Shown one piece after another: positions 36,173-51,100 of a stretch of 64,000 nt of DNA. The DNA comes from Corticium candelabrum (lineage: Eukaryota > Porifera > Homoscleromorpha > Homosclerophorida > Plakinidae), in the NCBI RefSeq assembly GCF_963422355.1, contig NC_085090.1, positions 501,001-565,000 of the forward strand. Direction: 5' to 3'. The notes beneath the pieces were generated by a model. It saw nothing but the letters and a program-made list of their open reading frames with translations, did not search any database and was not told the origin of the DNA. Each line of letters begins with the position of its first letter. Position 1 is the stretch's first letter. The position numbers and the translations under genes are program-made.

Positions 36173-39100
36173 GATCATTCTGTCAGATTTCCGGCATACT
36201 GTCTGTGTGTTGATCATTTCAACTTTAGCAACATATTCAATCAATCATTTCTAATTAGTGTAAAATCATGTAATCTGTAATCACAGTCCAGACCTTGAAA
36301 CAAAATTGTTAATTAAGTTAGTACATCACACTCATACATTCATTAGTTTACGATAAAGTTAATTGCACAATAGAATTATTGTCAATTTAAATGTTAGTGT
36401 CTACAGAAATTTACATGTTAGTATAACGGTTAATGCACTCAAGAGACAAAGTTTCAAAGACAAAATACACCAACTGCAGTAGTTCAAATTTCCATCATTA
36501 GGCAAAGTTTAAATATTACAAAACTGAAGTCAGAAATACAAACATTGATATCAACTGAATTGTAACTGTTGTTTTTGTATTGTATACATAGTAACAATAT
36601 AGTTGGCAAGTTAGTATAAGTTTAATAAATACTTACATGCCTACATGTCTTAAGTGGAAAAGAACATGTTAACTATAATGCATTATTAAATGATAACACA
36701 ATGCAATAACACAATGAATGAATATAAGATTTATTTACCATCAATAACACAAGTATGCGTTGGTGAAAAAGTCTTCTCTCTAATTGCCAGACATTCTCTC
36801 CATACTCGACTCGCCTTCACAATGTTGTTTATCTTTTTGTATGCTAAACCAAGATTCCACAAAGCTGAATATGACAAACAGACAATTGAATAAAAACTAC
36901 ATTCAGAGACAGGAAAGAGAATTATCTTATAAAACTAACTTGTTCCAATGTCAGGATGATGTTCAGGGAGAAATGAACGTTGAATCTCCAGACATTCTTC
37001 AAATGTTCTAATGGCTGCATCCAACATTCCCTTATCACGGTAACACAACCCCAAGTTGTTTAGAGCTAAAATGGCACAACAATTACTAGTGATAATTAAT
37101 ATTAACAAAGCATTTCAACATTCAACTTCACTTCATTTTGTATTACATTTCATCTCAATAAATATTAAAATTCATACTTTATTATATAACATTAATAATC
37201 ATTAACTCTACACTTGGAGGTAGACAAGTGTAATCATCATGCATTAATCGATGCCAATCTGATGGAGAACATGTAAGTTGAAATTTATTTAAAACAGTTG
37301 AGAATACATCAGATCTCACTGTTCTCGCCAGTATTTTTGGCCAGTGGGCAAAACAGAACTCAATTGTCTGAGAGAACAAGTCCAATAGCTTGCTTGTTGC
37401 TGATTAACTCAACCTCAATATCCTTATCAGTATGGCATAAGATTCAATTGCAAACACGTGCACAAGAACAGGCCAGTACCCATGTATTCCGTCTACTCTA
37501 AATTCTTGCTCAAGAAATCTGACTAACGTTTGACAAGAAGCTGAGACACATCATTCTGGAGCTCAGGGCCTTGCAGTATTTCCCTCTGTGCATTGCAGAA
37601 TAGGTTCTGCCCAACTAGCTTCTGGTATGAATTTTTACAAAGACTGTTTTGGTACCTATAGAACAGCCTATAGGGCTATTAGGTTGTGGAGGTTGGTGAG
37701 CTCCACAGAGTCTGCCTCACCCAGCAGAGGTCCACAATATCAACCGGACTAGCTTGTGAAGATTAACGAAATGTGCCCTAGGATATACAGTATAGTGGAG
37801 GGAGAAGGGAAACAGAAATAATATCAATCAAATATAACAATAAATGTATATACAACTTGTCAAGGTATGACTGTTAGAAGGTATAATACTATAATATGAA
37901 CACTTACATGGACAAAGACTTATCCTTGTATGAGGCAAGTGTTGCTTGTCTATGACAATAGATCGCTGTAGAATGTCTATTGCTTCATTTAGATTACCAG
38001 CACTTTGATGACATGACGATAACTGAGTCATATCTATATAGAGTAAACAACAGCTAACGTATTAGTATTACACACAACTTTATGACATTCCTTATTTCCC
38101 GTACATGTTGCAATTTGTGGATGATTGGCAGGTAGACACTGAGATACAACAGACAGAGACTCCTCACACAGTTGTACAGCTTTTCTTGTGTTGCCCAGAT
38201 GTAGACAACATTCAGACAAGCAATGAAGAGCTAAAACCAATATATCATATGTAAACTGACAGCAAAACAATAGTTGCTTTTGTCAATTTTAATAAAATTA
38301 ATCACTTCAACAACTTCATATTATCTCACCTTGTGCCACGTCATGATGATCTGCCGGTAAGTGTTCTCTCCTGATAGCTAAACTTCTCTCCAGCAATGGG
38401 AAAGCCTTCCTATATTGAGCATTTGCCATTAAACACCAACCTTGATTCTTCAATGCTGTCAAACAACAAAATATAAAATGTCAGGGTCAATCAAAAGTTC
38501 CAGGCACTTGTTAATAAATTCGTGTATTATTTATTATAAAAAGCACAGCTACTTACACATTTAGATTAGAACTAGACTCCTTTGCTACATTTGGCTGAAA
38601 TTCATCTTGTTCGCATTGCTTATTATGCGGTCAGCCACCAAAGTTAACTGACTAAGACACTTTGTAGGGAAGAGGTGTGTTTAATTGGAAGACCTTCATA
38701 AACATTCAGCCGGTCTCTCGTTGAAGCATGCAATACAAATGCTCTATCCAGATGCTCTATCCAGTTTGCAAGAGTGAAGGTCACGTTTTGTGTTGGAAGA
38801 GAGTCAGTTAAAGACAAGCCTCTTACTGGACGTCCTTGTGAGTCAAGAGACGGCGATTATGTTAAAAGTACAAGGGTTTGGATCAAAGAAGATTGACAGT
38901 TAACTTACAAATAGATGGCAGCATAGCCTACCCTCACGTAGTCAGATCCTACCGCTGCGTCATGCTTTCAGGCGGGAAGGCAGGACGAGTACACAGGATT
39001 AGGGTCTGGCTACAGAAGACTAGTGGTAGCAGAGCCGTATACCGGTATACAGATATACTAATATAGCTCTGAAACAGTGGAGCTTGATATGTCAGCTGCA

Positions 39101-42100
39101 TGTGCCCAGTAAATTATGAGAAATCATTTGTCACTTGAAAAGTTTGGAGTAAAATGGTTGCCGCACTCCTTGACTAAAGACCAGAGTTGGATGGGCCAAA
39201 CGTCCATTCGGAGTTTGACAGGATCGATCTGTTATGAATATGAAATCTTTCTTAACCTTTCATTGGAAACAACTGTTACAGTTTGATGACAAACTTTTAG
39301 GCCAGATAACTGCTTTCAAGTCTCTTTCAACCTCAAGCTTCCTTGAACAAACTGCAACACAGCTAGTCGTCCAAAAGCAGCCAAACAACATATCAAATGC
39401 GGTGAGTTATCAAGAGCTGCCAGATTGCTTGTCCTAGCCTCATGTATGTTTATGTTATTGTAGTATCTGTATGTAGTAGAATTATGGATATCTGGGTTGT
39501 GTTGTTTGTTGTTATCAAATATAATAGCCACGTGGTGGACTGTTGGTTTCGGTTATGATCCCACTGGCGACAAGGATGGCAGCATTCGGTAAGCTATCAG
39601 AATTCAATGAATCACAGGAGTGGTGGGAGCACTACGTCGAGCCGATGGAGTACTATTTCGAAGCAAACAAGATCGATGAAGCAGAGCATCAACGCGCCAT
39701 ATTTCTGAGCAATGTTGGCACAAAATGTATACAATCCTACTCAACTTGGTGCAACCGACGAAGCCAGGGGAGAAGACCTTCAAAGAGTTGTTTACACGCT
39801 TTCAGCACACTTCAACCCAAAACCGTCAGTGATTGTGGAACACTTTCAGTTCCACAGTCATGTGCACCAACCAGGTCAGTCGGTGAGCACATTCGCAGCA
39901 GAGCTTCACTGTCTCGCAGAACACCGTTCGTTTGGGGACACCCTACCGGATATGCTTTGTGATTGTTTGATGGTGGAAATATAGGAGCCACGGATCCAAC
40001 GACGGTTGTTAGCCGACGGAGATTTGCAGTAGCCCAAAGCACTTGAAGTAGCTCAAGCCATGGAACTGGCAGCAAAGAATGTAGAGGAATTAATTAACAA
40101 GGTAGCGTCTTCAATGGCTCTAGCGCCAGAAACAGCTACTGCATCTGTCCACCTCGGCCAGAGACTGAGAATCGACCCCGTCTACTTGTTACAGGTGTGG
40201 ATACAAAGGCCACACACCATCAGTTTGTCACTTCAGGTCGGCTGCTTGCAACAAATTGCAAAAAATGGCATATACAGAGAGTATGCAATGCTAAAAGAAA
40301 CAAAGGAAAAGTCAAAGCCACACCAGAACACCAAGCAGCTGTAGTCATCGAGGAGTGAGTCATCAAAAGAGGAGACACTGGAATTACTCTACCTCAGCCA
40401 GGAAAAGAAGGGTTAGTGAATAGTTTAGCGTCTAACAGGAAATCCTGGATTATACCAGCATGCGTGAAAGGTAAATCACTGGACAAGGAGATTGACACAG
40501 GAGTTCCTGTCTCCCTTTTTAGTGAGGCCACATACAAAAGCCTATGGAAGAAACAACGACCTGCCCTTCAAACAACATCTATGAAACTGAGAACTTATAC
40601 AGGCGAGAACATTTCAGTTGTGGGCAAGAGTATGCATGCAAGCATAAAGCAATGCAGAAGAGGACTGAATCTTCCTCTATTTGTGGTTAGTGGAAGTGGC
40701 CCAAGTTTATGTGGTTGTGACTGGTTACCTCAGTTGAAGATGGATTGGTTGTTGTCACACAAAGTTTCATGACTAGAGTGTAGCAGACTTGATGAGGTGT
40801 TAAAATAATACACAGAAATATTCAAGGATGAGTTGGGTACCTGAAAGGTGTGGAGGTGAAGATTCATGTGTAGACACTCAGGCAACTCCCAGATATTATC
40901 GAGCCAGAAATGTGCCACATGCAATGAGGGAGTAGTTGGAGGCAACTCCCAGATATTATCGAGCCAGAAATGTGCCACATGCAATGAGGGAGTAGTTGGA
41001 GGAAGCTCTGTTTAAGTTAGTCAGAGCAGCAGTCATCAAACCTGTTAAACATTCCGAATGGGCAGCACCTGTAGTGTCGGTTGTAAAGGTGGATGATAGT
41101 GTATGTATTTGCTACGATTACACACTCACTGTCAACCCAGTAGCAAGGCTGATATCTACCCTCTACCACGCATAAATGATCTGTTGGCAAAGCTAGCTGA
41201 AGCCCAAGTTCTTTCAAAGCTTGATATGTCACAGGCGTATCAACAGCTCAGTTTAGATGAAAAATCTAAAAAGTATGTCACAATTAACACCCACAAGGGA
41301 CTATTCAGGGTTAACCAGTTGCCATTTGGAGTGTCAGCAGCACCTGTCATATTCCAAAGAACTATGAAGAATCTGCTACAAGGTGTGAGAGTAGTAGTAG
41401 TATACTTGGATGACATTTTAGTGACGGGCCACAATCATGAGCAACACCTTCAGCAGTTGGAAGTGGTGTTTCAGAGACTACAGGAGGCTGGATTGCGACT
41501 CAAGAAGACGAAGTGTCAATTCATAATCCCATCCGTACAGTACCTGGGAGTACTTATTGATGCAGAAGGTCTGCACCCCACCAATGAGAAGATCAGAGTG
41601 GTACAGGAGGCATCACCTCCAACATCTGTGAGGCAGGTAAAAGCATATCTTGGCCCGATTAATTATTATAGCAGCCCAACCTTTCTGGAACACTGGAACT
41701 CCGTTACAAATTGTTGAAAAAAGACACACCATGGTCTTGGACACAGGAGCAAGAGGTGGCATTTACAACGTCTAAGTCGTTGCTGACGTCCTCAAGAGTC
41801 CTAGTACATATTGATGCAGGTAAGAGCTTCTATTAGCTTGTGACACATTGCCAGTCGGCATTGGAGCAGTACTGTCACACCTGGAGGAAGATGGCAGTGA
41901 ACGGCCAATAGCATTTGCCTCTAGAACATTATCCAGTGCAGAAAAAATTATGCACACATTGAGAGGAAGGGCGTGGCAGTCATTTTTGGAGTTACACATT
42001 TTCATGGACCTGTGTGGTCGACACTTTACCCTGATATCCGACGACAAACCACTCCTTACTTTGTTTAACAAGGCAAGTGGTATTTCAACTACAGCCTCAG

Positions 42101-45100
42101 CAAGGATTCATTCAAAGAGATGGGCACTAAAGCTCTCGGGATATAATTACACTTTCCAGTACAAGCCCGGAGCTAAGAACGAAAATGTATAAGGTCTTAG
42201 TCACTTACCAGTGGCACGGGAGCAGGAGAACAAGGAGAACCACACACCGCCTCTTGGAACGCATGAACAACCCAAGAGCTCCAGTGTTGGCAACAGATAT
42301 TAAGCGATGAATAAAAACAGACCCAGTCCAATCACGAGTGACGAAGTATGTGTTGGAAGGGTGGCCAGTTTACATACCCAGAGTTTACTTAAACAACAGC
42401 TAAAGTCTTTCAACCATGAGATCTCACGAACGAAGAAGAGACGCCTGCCGTGTTTGTGGCAATATCTTGGCGGACGACATGAAACGACAACTCTTTGATC
42501 TGCGGCAGAATGCTACCTACTGTCTGTTCTCCATAAGTGTGAACTTTGAAATTCATCAATATCTCTGCTGTTTTTTGGACTTTCGCGATGATCTCGGTAT
42601 CGTTAGAAACCGCTAGGTCTGGCATTTCTGTTTATCAAATTATCTAAGCCCTTTCTACAAATGAAATGGAAGGATAATACTTGTGCATATCAAAGACAAA
42701 TGGGTGGAGCAATGATTATTATCCAATTATCTTGTAAGACCAACGGATCAGCAACTGGAACCATTTAAGATAATTGGTGTAACATGGTCCAACTGGAGCA
42801 GCTCTTAGTGCTCTAATGAGCACACCTGGTGTGACCTCTACTTCATTACTCACTTCCGAGTTCACACTTATGGGGAATAGACAGAAGTCTAACCGCTCGA
42901 CTAGCTATAGTGAGACTACCGCTCGACCAGTTGTCAAAAATGATGGTCTACCACCGCAAGCTTGAAAAGATCGAAGAACTGAAGCTGAAACTAAACTAAG
43001 ACGCGTGCATGCACCAGAGTCTTCATTCATGGCTCTGGCATGCCCTTAGCCACCCAGGAGGATTTCCCACATGCGTAATCAGCGTTAGTGCACTTACCAT
43101 AACCAATTACTGCTAAACCAATCAGAATTTACAACCGCCATTCCAGTTCTAAGACACTGATTGGCTTAGAAGACTACCGAAATCAATTTAGTGCCGTTCT
43201 GGTCCAGACCAGAGTTTGCTCGCTCTGCGCACTCGCTGGTCTGGAAGTTCGAGGCTTAATTGTGTGATGGCCCAGCATTGACACCAAGACTGAAAACACT
43301 GTTCAAACATGTCCTGCCTGCCAATAATCAGTTAAAGCTCCATCAACGAGCCGGCTCCCCTCTGCTCTTGGAAATAACCGGATCGTCCTTGGTCTTGGTT
43401 GCATATTGATTATTTGGGTCCTTTTATGGGGGGATACTTTTTGGTTGTCGTCGATGCCCTCAGCAAATGGATGGATGTCCATTTCACAGGCAAATCTTGC
43501 ACTTGAGCAGTAACTATTGAGAAGCTGCGTGAATTGTTTGCAACACAAGAGTTGCCTGATACTATAGTGTCAGATAACAAGCCATGTTTTACTTCACAAG
43601 AGTTTACGGAGTTCCTCGTGATGAATGGCATTACGCAGGTGTTTACTGCCCCGTACCATCCTGCATCCAATGGCCTCGCAGAAAGATCAGTCCAGTCGTT
43701 CAAGAAAGCCATGAGGAAACAGCATTCAGGAACATTATCTACTAAATTGGCAAGGGTACTCTTCCACTATCGGATAACTCCTCACAGTCCTACTGGAGTT
43801 TCCCCTGCTCAATTGCTGATGGGACGGAAGTTGACAAGTTGCATGGATAGGCTATATCCAGACCTCACACAGAGGGTGGCTAACCAGCACTGCATCAGAA
43901 ACACCATCATGATCAAAATGCCGCAACCAGATTTTTTCAACTACAGGAGTGAGTGTATATACTGAACCATACACACAGACTGCGTTGGTTACCTGGCGTG
44001 ATTGTGGAAATTACTAGGCCGGTGTCGTACCAATGTCTACTAGAAGATGGACAACACATGCAATGTCATCAGGACCAGATTCGGAAACGAGCTGTAGTTT
44101 GTCCTGCAGCTTTGGAAACCTTTTCACCAGCAGAAGAGACCACGGTCCTTGCAAGAAGCACAGAATACACTGGTACCATCACTTCCACCAGACTCCCAAC
44201 TGGAGTCAAAGGACTCACAGTTGGGGCTGGTTTCCGCATCTGAGGCAGTAAAACCCTCTCCATAGCAACTGATGGAGTTGCCATCAACATCTTCACTGGA
44301 AGGTTGTCTAGAGCAGCTAGGAGCATCATCATCATTATCATCACCACCATCAACAGCGTCATCTCTCTACTTGGTAGCACCAAGGAGATACAGTAGGATT
44401 CGTAAACAACCCGAGCGTCTAGATCTGTGATGGGATGACTGGGCTTACATTGCAGAAGTAACAGTAATTACTGTTAGTTTTTCCTAAGGGGGGAAGAGTG
44501 TAGTATCTGTATATAGTAGAATTATGGATATCCAGATTGTGTTGTTTGTTGTTATTAAATATGTATTAGCCACCTGGCAGACTGTTGGTCTCAGTTACCT
44601 CAGTTATTACTAAGCTTTCCAGTTAACATATTAAATTAGTGAGCCAGACTTGATAGATCTGCTCATTCTATTACTTAGCCCTGTCCCCACTTGCAACTGG
44701 ACTGCGATCCGATCGCGGTAAATCCACATCAAGAGGTGGTTCAATCGCAATCGGATGTTGAATCCCATTAGAAATAGCAAGTGTTCTACCTCAACGGACA
44801 CTACGGACACTACGCACGTAGTCGGAACATCTAACTCTCCTCACTCGTCTTTGTTCTCGCTCACCTTACGTCAATGTATCAACACTTTCCACAAGCAAAG
44901 AACCCACATGTACACATCGGTCATCAGTCACATGATACCTAAAAATGAGGTGGAGGTATCATTCTCAAATTGCAATGTGGACGTTCGCTATCCTGATTGG
45001 ATCGCAATCAACAGGACTCTGGTCTAGTGTGGACAGGGCTTTACTCTTTCAAAAAAGAAGTCTTACTACACTTATCCCACGTAGATCTGCTTCTGGCTCT

Positions 45101-48100
45101 TTAGGATGGAGAAGTATGAACATCAAGGTGAAGGTTAGTAGGACTATTGCAGTTATTTGCTATTGGTGATCTTATTGTCAAAATAAATATCCTTTCTATA
45201 GTATCAGAGAGCTTTTATCAAGTTCTTGACTTATTGCCTAATATAGGCATCTGACTGCACAAGTCAAGCCTTTGCAACACAAGGTAGCTATTGAAAAGAA
45301 TCTGAGTGGCTCAAGAATCCCGTTAAATTACCACTTGAATTAAAGTCTGACTGAATATTGCTTAAAACACATATAACAAAAGCTTTCAATTCTGTATACA
45401 AAGAGCTATTTTATTGCTTGCAGTTGCCAAATCTTCTCCTGCTTTGTTCCAAAATGTTGTTCAAATGTACTCAGACTTATAATTATCTTAAGTTTCAAGC
45501 TGCCATCTGTTATCATCTCAGGAAGAGGTTCACCAAAGAGACTCACTTGGTCCCATCCTCTTTCTCTTGCAATCCATCCCTTGTTAACAAACCTACAAGA
45601 CAGCTTCTCATCTCTTCAAGTGCTCAATTATCTAAATGATGTGTTTCTGCTAAGACCTTCGGAGGTTGTGTCAACATCTTTGTCAAGCTTAAAGTACTGC
45701 ATGCTTCACATTAGACCTAACATTATAATAAAGAAATGCAAATTTTTACTAATGGGCAGAATTGTAATTTTCACCTAGATGAGTCTCTTCAGATCTCTAC
45801 TCTGAGCACAACTGTTTTTCAAATCTCAATCAAGGAAGAGCTAGCAGGCAGAGTTTGCTTGAAAGTCTTGTCTTAAATTTGCTAAAATGAGGCAACACCT
45901 CTGTGATCAATTCATAGCATTAGATGACACCCACAGTAGACTGTTGTTATTGTGGTTTACCATTTGCCTAGGATAAATTGTCTTGGATGATCAATATCTC
46001 TGTCATTACTTCGGCCCTGTACTGAGTACCATGACCAGTTGCCTAAAGTAACTTTCCATAAGCTAATTCAACATCATGGTTTACAAGACAACCAGTGGCT
46101 TTAGGCAACTTTGCCTATTTGTTTTGGTAATTTTAAGATATCTTCCCTACAAAATATCTCTGGTCTTGCCTTTGTTTCGTCTTGGGCACACTGTCTCTTT
46201 GTCACTTCCATCATTCACTCAGTGGAAAATGCTACCTCTGTTGCATCTGGCCTAAATAAGCTCTATCAAATAACAAACCTTTGCACGAGCTAATCAGAAA
46301 TCCTAAAACGTTGCAGAATAGGCTGCCTTCAAGACTAGTTGCTTCAGTTCAACACAGTCCCTGCAGCAACCTTATCAGTTTAGATTACTTATTATTAGAA
46401 AAATGTGCTGGAGTATGGGTTGAAAGTGTTCCAATAAATTTTGCACTAAATTCTCAGTGACGACGGAGCAGATCCGACCTGCAGTGTTGAGAAAGTTGAC
46501 TTTTGGCAGAAGCACATTGCCTGAAACTTCCGGTCAGTGACGTAGCTGATTAGACAAATTACATATTTTGTTGAAAATTCAATGCTTAACACGCACTTCG
46601 ACCGATTTAAATGCATATTCAATTTTGTACAAACTTTGTTGAAGTGAGCATTACAAACGAAGGAGTGTGTTTGCAAGTTGTTCTTAGTTTCTCCAAAAAC
46701 TTTCAGATAGCCAACGCTTTTTCTTCAGACAACTGTGAGCCATAGCTCACATGGTGCTGCCGGTACAAATGCAAGCAGTGAAAGGTCTTTCTCTACAATG
46801 AGGAGACCTAAAAGGTATCTTCAAAGCAGGTCTGGACAAGTGAGGCTAAATTACCTCATAGTTCTACTATGAATTGACAAAAACAGGACTTAGATGCTTT
46901 GGACTTGAACATCATTGCTAGTGAGTTTGTAAAAGGTAGTGAACATTTGTCTTCGCATTTTTGGTGACAGCAATTACACAATATCATATAACTAATCATA
47001 TTATAGTCACGTGATAAAGTTATGCCTCTTAACGCCCGTTATGCCGGACCAATGTAAATTTGCTTCCTCCGTAGATGTAAACACAGCAACTCGTTTGAGT
47101 TGGGCTGTGACATGCTATTGGCTTCCATAACTACTCAGTGTTATAGTGTGGAAAGGCAATCAACAAACAGGGTTTTCATGTTTTGTCCTGTAAGTCTGAT
47201 GGAGGGTCTATAAGGTCACATGAGACCATTGCCAATGTTTGGTGCAATTGTTTGGAAGACTTCTCGATGGTACCAACCAAGTGATGCCTGCCCTGACATA
47301 ATTGCATTGATGTTTGATCTGGCTGCAGGTCTTACATGTTTCTATTGCTCATCCATGGAACAAGATGGTTGTTTCTCAAGCATCTGCTTTGCAGCAACAA
47401 GGGAGAACAGCAAAATCTACTAAATAGATAACAAGGAAATCAATGTCTTTGGAATTGCCTCTAATTTCATTCCAGTTGCAGGAGTGTAGCCAAAGGCCGT
47501 TTAACTACCCCCCCTCAGTCAGAGAGTCGTACACCTCTATCAGGCCTGACTGTAACTGTATACGTATAGGTTATCGTATGATTAGCGTGCTATATGGCTT
47601 TACTAGTGCTAGGGGTGGGTTATCACCCGAGGCAAAGCCGAGAACTATAACTTCACTCCGAGTGCCGGTAACAGCCACATAGCACGCTGATCATACAATA
47701 AATTATTTATGCCATGGTCATGTAACATGTAAGTATAAGTGAGAGTGCGATAATAACCGGAAGTAACTTATTGCACACTTGCTGTGCAATAGGTCATATT
47801 CACACCTCAATAAGCGCTTGTGAATGGTCACATGTCACGTGACCATGGTATAACTAGTCTACAGTAGAACTGCAGTATTACTAATAAGAATTTTGAAAAT
47901 GCACAGAATCTCTACCCATGATACTGTAGCCAACAGAGTATTTCAAGGCAATTACTTATAAAATTCAACATTGAGGAAACATTATATACAATGTTAAGCA
48001 GTTTTATCGTCAATCTCTGTTTGCTTAACCCTAACAGGTACCGAAAAAATCTTGGGTCAGCTCAGCAATGTAATATCATAGAATCCACAATACGATGGAT

Positions 48101-51100
48101 ACTGTTTTAAAGACCGCAAAATTTCTGTAGATTGGATATTTAAAATATTAAAATATTAAATATAGCTGATGTTACAGCCACACAATTTCAATGTAATACA
48201 TATAGGCTTACGTACCAGTAGAAAGTCGGAGAAGTTGGTTTGGTGAATCTGCTGTCATCATTCTTAACACTTGATCAAAAGCTTCAATTGCTTGTTCCAG
48301 TTTACCACTCATGCAATAACTTAGAGCTAAGTTGTGGATTACTGTAACATATCAACATTCAATAAGAATGGCTGCACATACTACACAGTAATAACAAATA
48401 AGTCTGACCAGCTGCAACTGCCTCTGTGTTGTCTCCTGGCATGTCATACAACAACGAGAGTTGTGTCTGATAAAGACTTTCTGCTTCAGTAAACATTTGT
48501 TGGTCTTGATAACATTCACCCAGTTGACCCACCACTGCATCAACAAATGACAGGTGAGATAACACAAACCATAAAACATGGACAAATCCACATAAATGCA
48601 AAAGAAAAACACATATCTAGTGTTATACCATCATGTATCATATACAACCATCGTTTATACTTGTATCAAATCACAGAACGTCAACAATACAGTAGAAATG
48701 ATAACGTGTTCACGGTTTCAGTAAATAATCTCTGTCAGTGTCCCTTGTGCATATGTGTAATACACAAACAATACAAGAGATTTGCATAGACCTATCTCTA
48801 CTTCCTTAGCCAAAACGTACAAGTGGCCCCTAGCTGGACCAAAAAGACAAAACTCCATACGTTAAAAACGGTTACCTACATTTCTGTGTATGCATGTCGA
48901 ATGGCTGCCACATTCACACCTATTTAAACCTGTTCCATGCAGCGGCAACAATATCTTCAAAGTGATGACAACGACGATCCAACAAGAATGTCGAAATAGC
49001 TTGTAATTAGATGTGATTTGGTGACACATATGGGAAACAGGCTATCAAGGATTTTGTGTTCCTCGATCCAATATATAATCATAAATAGTACTGTAAATAT
49101 AAATCAACAGGTTGCTATGTTAGACTTCACATAGCTTATATATTATAGATCGACACAATTTATAGTGATTTAAAGATTAGAACAACTACTCACCAAGACA
49201 ATATTCATGCTTCAATCTTTTTCTCTCATATTCCTCACAGCTTTCTATTAACTGTGCAGCACTAATCAAATAATGCTGAGCTGCCTGTGGCTGCGACATC
49301 AGTAGATAAGCTTGTGCCATGTAATACAATGCTATAAAGACAACAAATAAAGACAGTTAACTGTATAAACATAACACAGAAACATCAGAAGACTGCTGGT
49401 CACCCATGACACGCTGTCTAATGTTTGGATTCATTCCAGATGCTTTCAAACGTTCCTTGCAAAGGTGGACAGCTACATCTACATGCTGAGCAACCAATGA
49501 AATAAGACAAGCAAGATCCATAAGGGTCACACAAGTTTCATCAGAAAACCAGACAGCCTTCTCTGCCACTGCATACACATGAGGCACAAGAGAAATAAAC
49601 TGATCATCTTTTAGAGAAGACATAATATGGGAATCACGAAGTGGCAGAAAACAAAGAAGAGAATGACATAAGTTAGTTATTCTGTCACGAAGCAGCTCTG
49701 ATTGACACAGAAAACGTTCCAAAATTGTTGAGTGAACAAGAGGATGCAGACTAAAATTATATCCCTTATTTCCATCACATACATCTACTAGTGAGTGAGA
49801 TGTCAAAGTATTGATACACTGACTGTAGTGGTAACGATGAAGAGAACCAAACACAAGAGGTTGCAATATAAATTCAGGAATATTCCTACATGCCATCAGT
49901 GATGCATATGACAAGAGGACCATGGCATTTGCATCTGTTTCTTTCACTGTCTCAATATCAAGTTGCCACGTCAAGTGCATATGTTTGCTATTCATCATAA
50001 AGTATCTGGCCATGCAGAGGAGACGTCTCTCATGCTGTTTAGTCGTCATTAACTGAATACTCTCATCAGTCAGTTTTGACAGTTCTTTAGGTTCAAACAC
50101 ATTGTATTGCTGTAATGATTCCTGGAGATTACTGATGTGAAAATAATGAAGAAGTTTGTTCATATCAAGAGCAAGAGCTTCTAAATGTGCTTGTTGTGTT
50201 CTTATAAGCTGATAATATTGCTGACAGCCAACATTTCGCTTTCTCATGAATGTTCCTGCGTGAGCAATGGCCAAGGGTAAACCATCAATAGGATCTTCAA
50301 TAACCAAACGTTTGGCATATATTGCCTCTTCACCAAGCAATTCTTCATCAGCATGTCCACGCCAAACTTGAAGAGCTTCCACTGCAGCTGCAGCTTCCAA
50401 GCAACTAAGAGTTGTAACGTTTTCAGCCGTCAATAATAGAGGATGATCTCCACTCACACGAGTAGTCACCAACACGTGGACATGTGCTGTAACACGAGGG
50501 AGAATCTTGTCCAACACATTCAACTTATCTGCTCCATCATATAGCAGCAATACTCTGCTCTTGTGATAAAGGTATTGCAAAAATATATCGTTGTCTTCAA
50601 AAACACCACCACCTCTTGACTCCATTGATAACTGGCACAACTGCATAGTGAAAAATATTGCTTTTAGAAGAAGCAACAATGATGAGTTTGCACACAGTTC
50701 TGTCTTACATTTTTTCTAATTGACAGATGAAGAGAAGCTAATGATTCTGCATTAAAATAGAATATTCCATCTGAATACATCTCCTTGTACAGCACGGCAT
50801 ACTTTTCTGATAAGTGAGATTTACCACACCCACCCAATCCATTTATAACCTACACAACAACATTAATACATATCACCATAATCACACACAAAGTATCACA
50901 CAGGCAACTACAGTACATGTATACAAAGATAATGTCTATTCTCTAAGAAAAAGATTTAACAAAACGTTACATACCTAAACCTCTGCTTTGATATGTTATT
51001 TTCGGGTATCAAATAAATGTTATACTTTAGAAAGCACAATCTATTATGTCATAGGCATTTGGAGCTGCCAGGGAAATAAAGATGTATGCATATAGAGGTG

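Larger units (their letters stand above)
39459..44602 (+). mobile_element. Ty3/gypsy LTR retrotransposon, structurally complete, decayed
   Basis: LTRs lie at 39459-39563 (105 bp) and 44499-44602 (104 bp), starting TGTAGTATCTG and ending CA. They are flanked by the 5-bp target duplication GTTAT (39454-39458, 44603-44607). A TGGCGAC primer-binding site begins 2 nt after the 5' LTR. A polypurine tract, AAGGGGGGAAGAG, abuts the 3' LTR. Inside are Gag (39555-40350, knuckles eroded), protease (DTG at 40494), RT (41160-41690, with YLDD), RNase H (41848-42190) and integrase core (43400-43880). All are interrupted by stops and frameshifts, and integrase has DNK where DNG is usual. A foreign segment interrupts 42400-43255. 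It sits in an NB-ARC gene intron, antisense to the gene. Confidence 0.93.

Noticed and set aside
42410..42625. Minus-strand 71-codon ORF opposite the HERRR/CxxC frame
   Set aside because: It is antisense to the zinc-finger-like frame and has no recognisable features.
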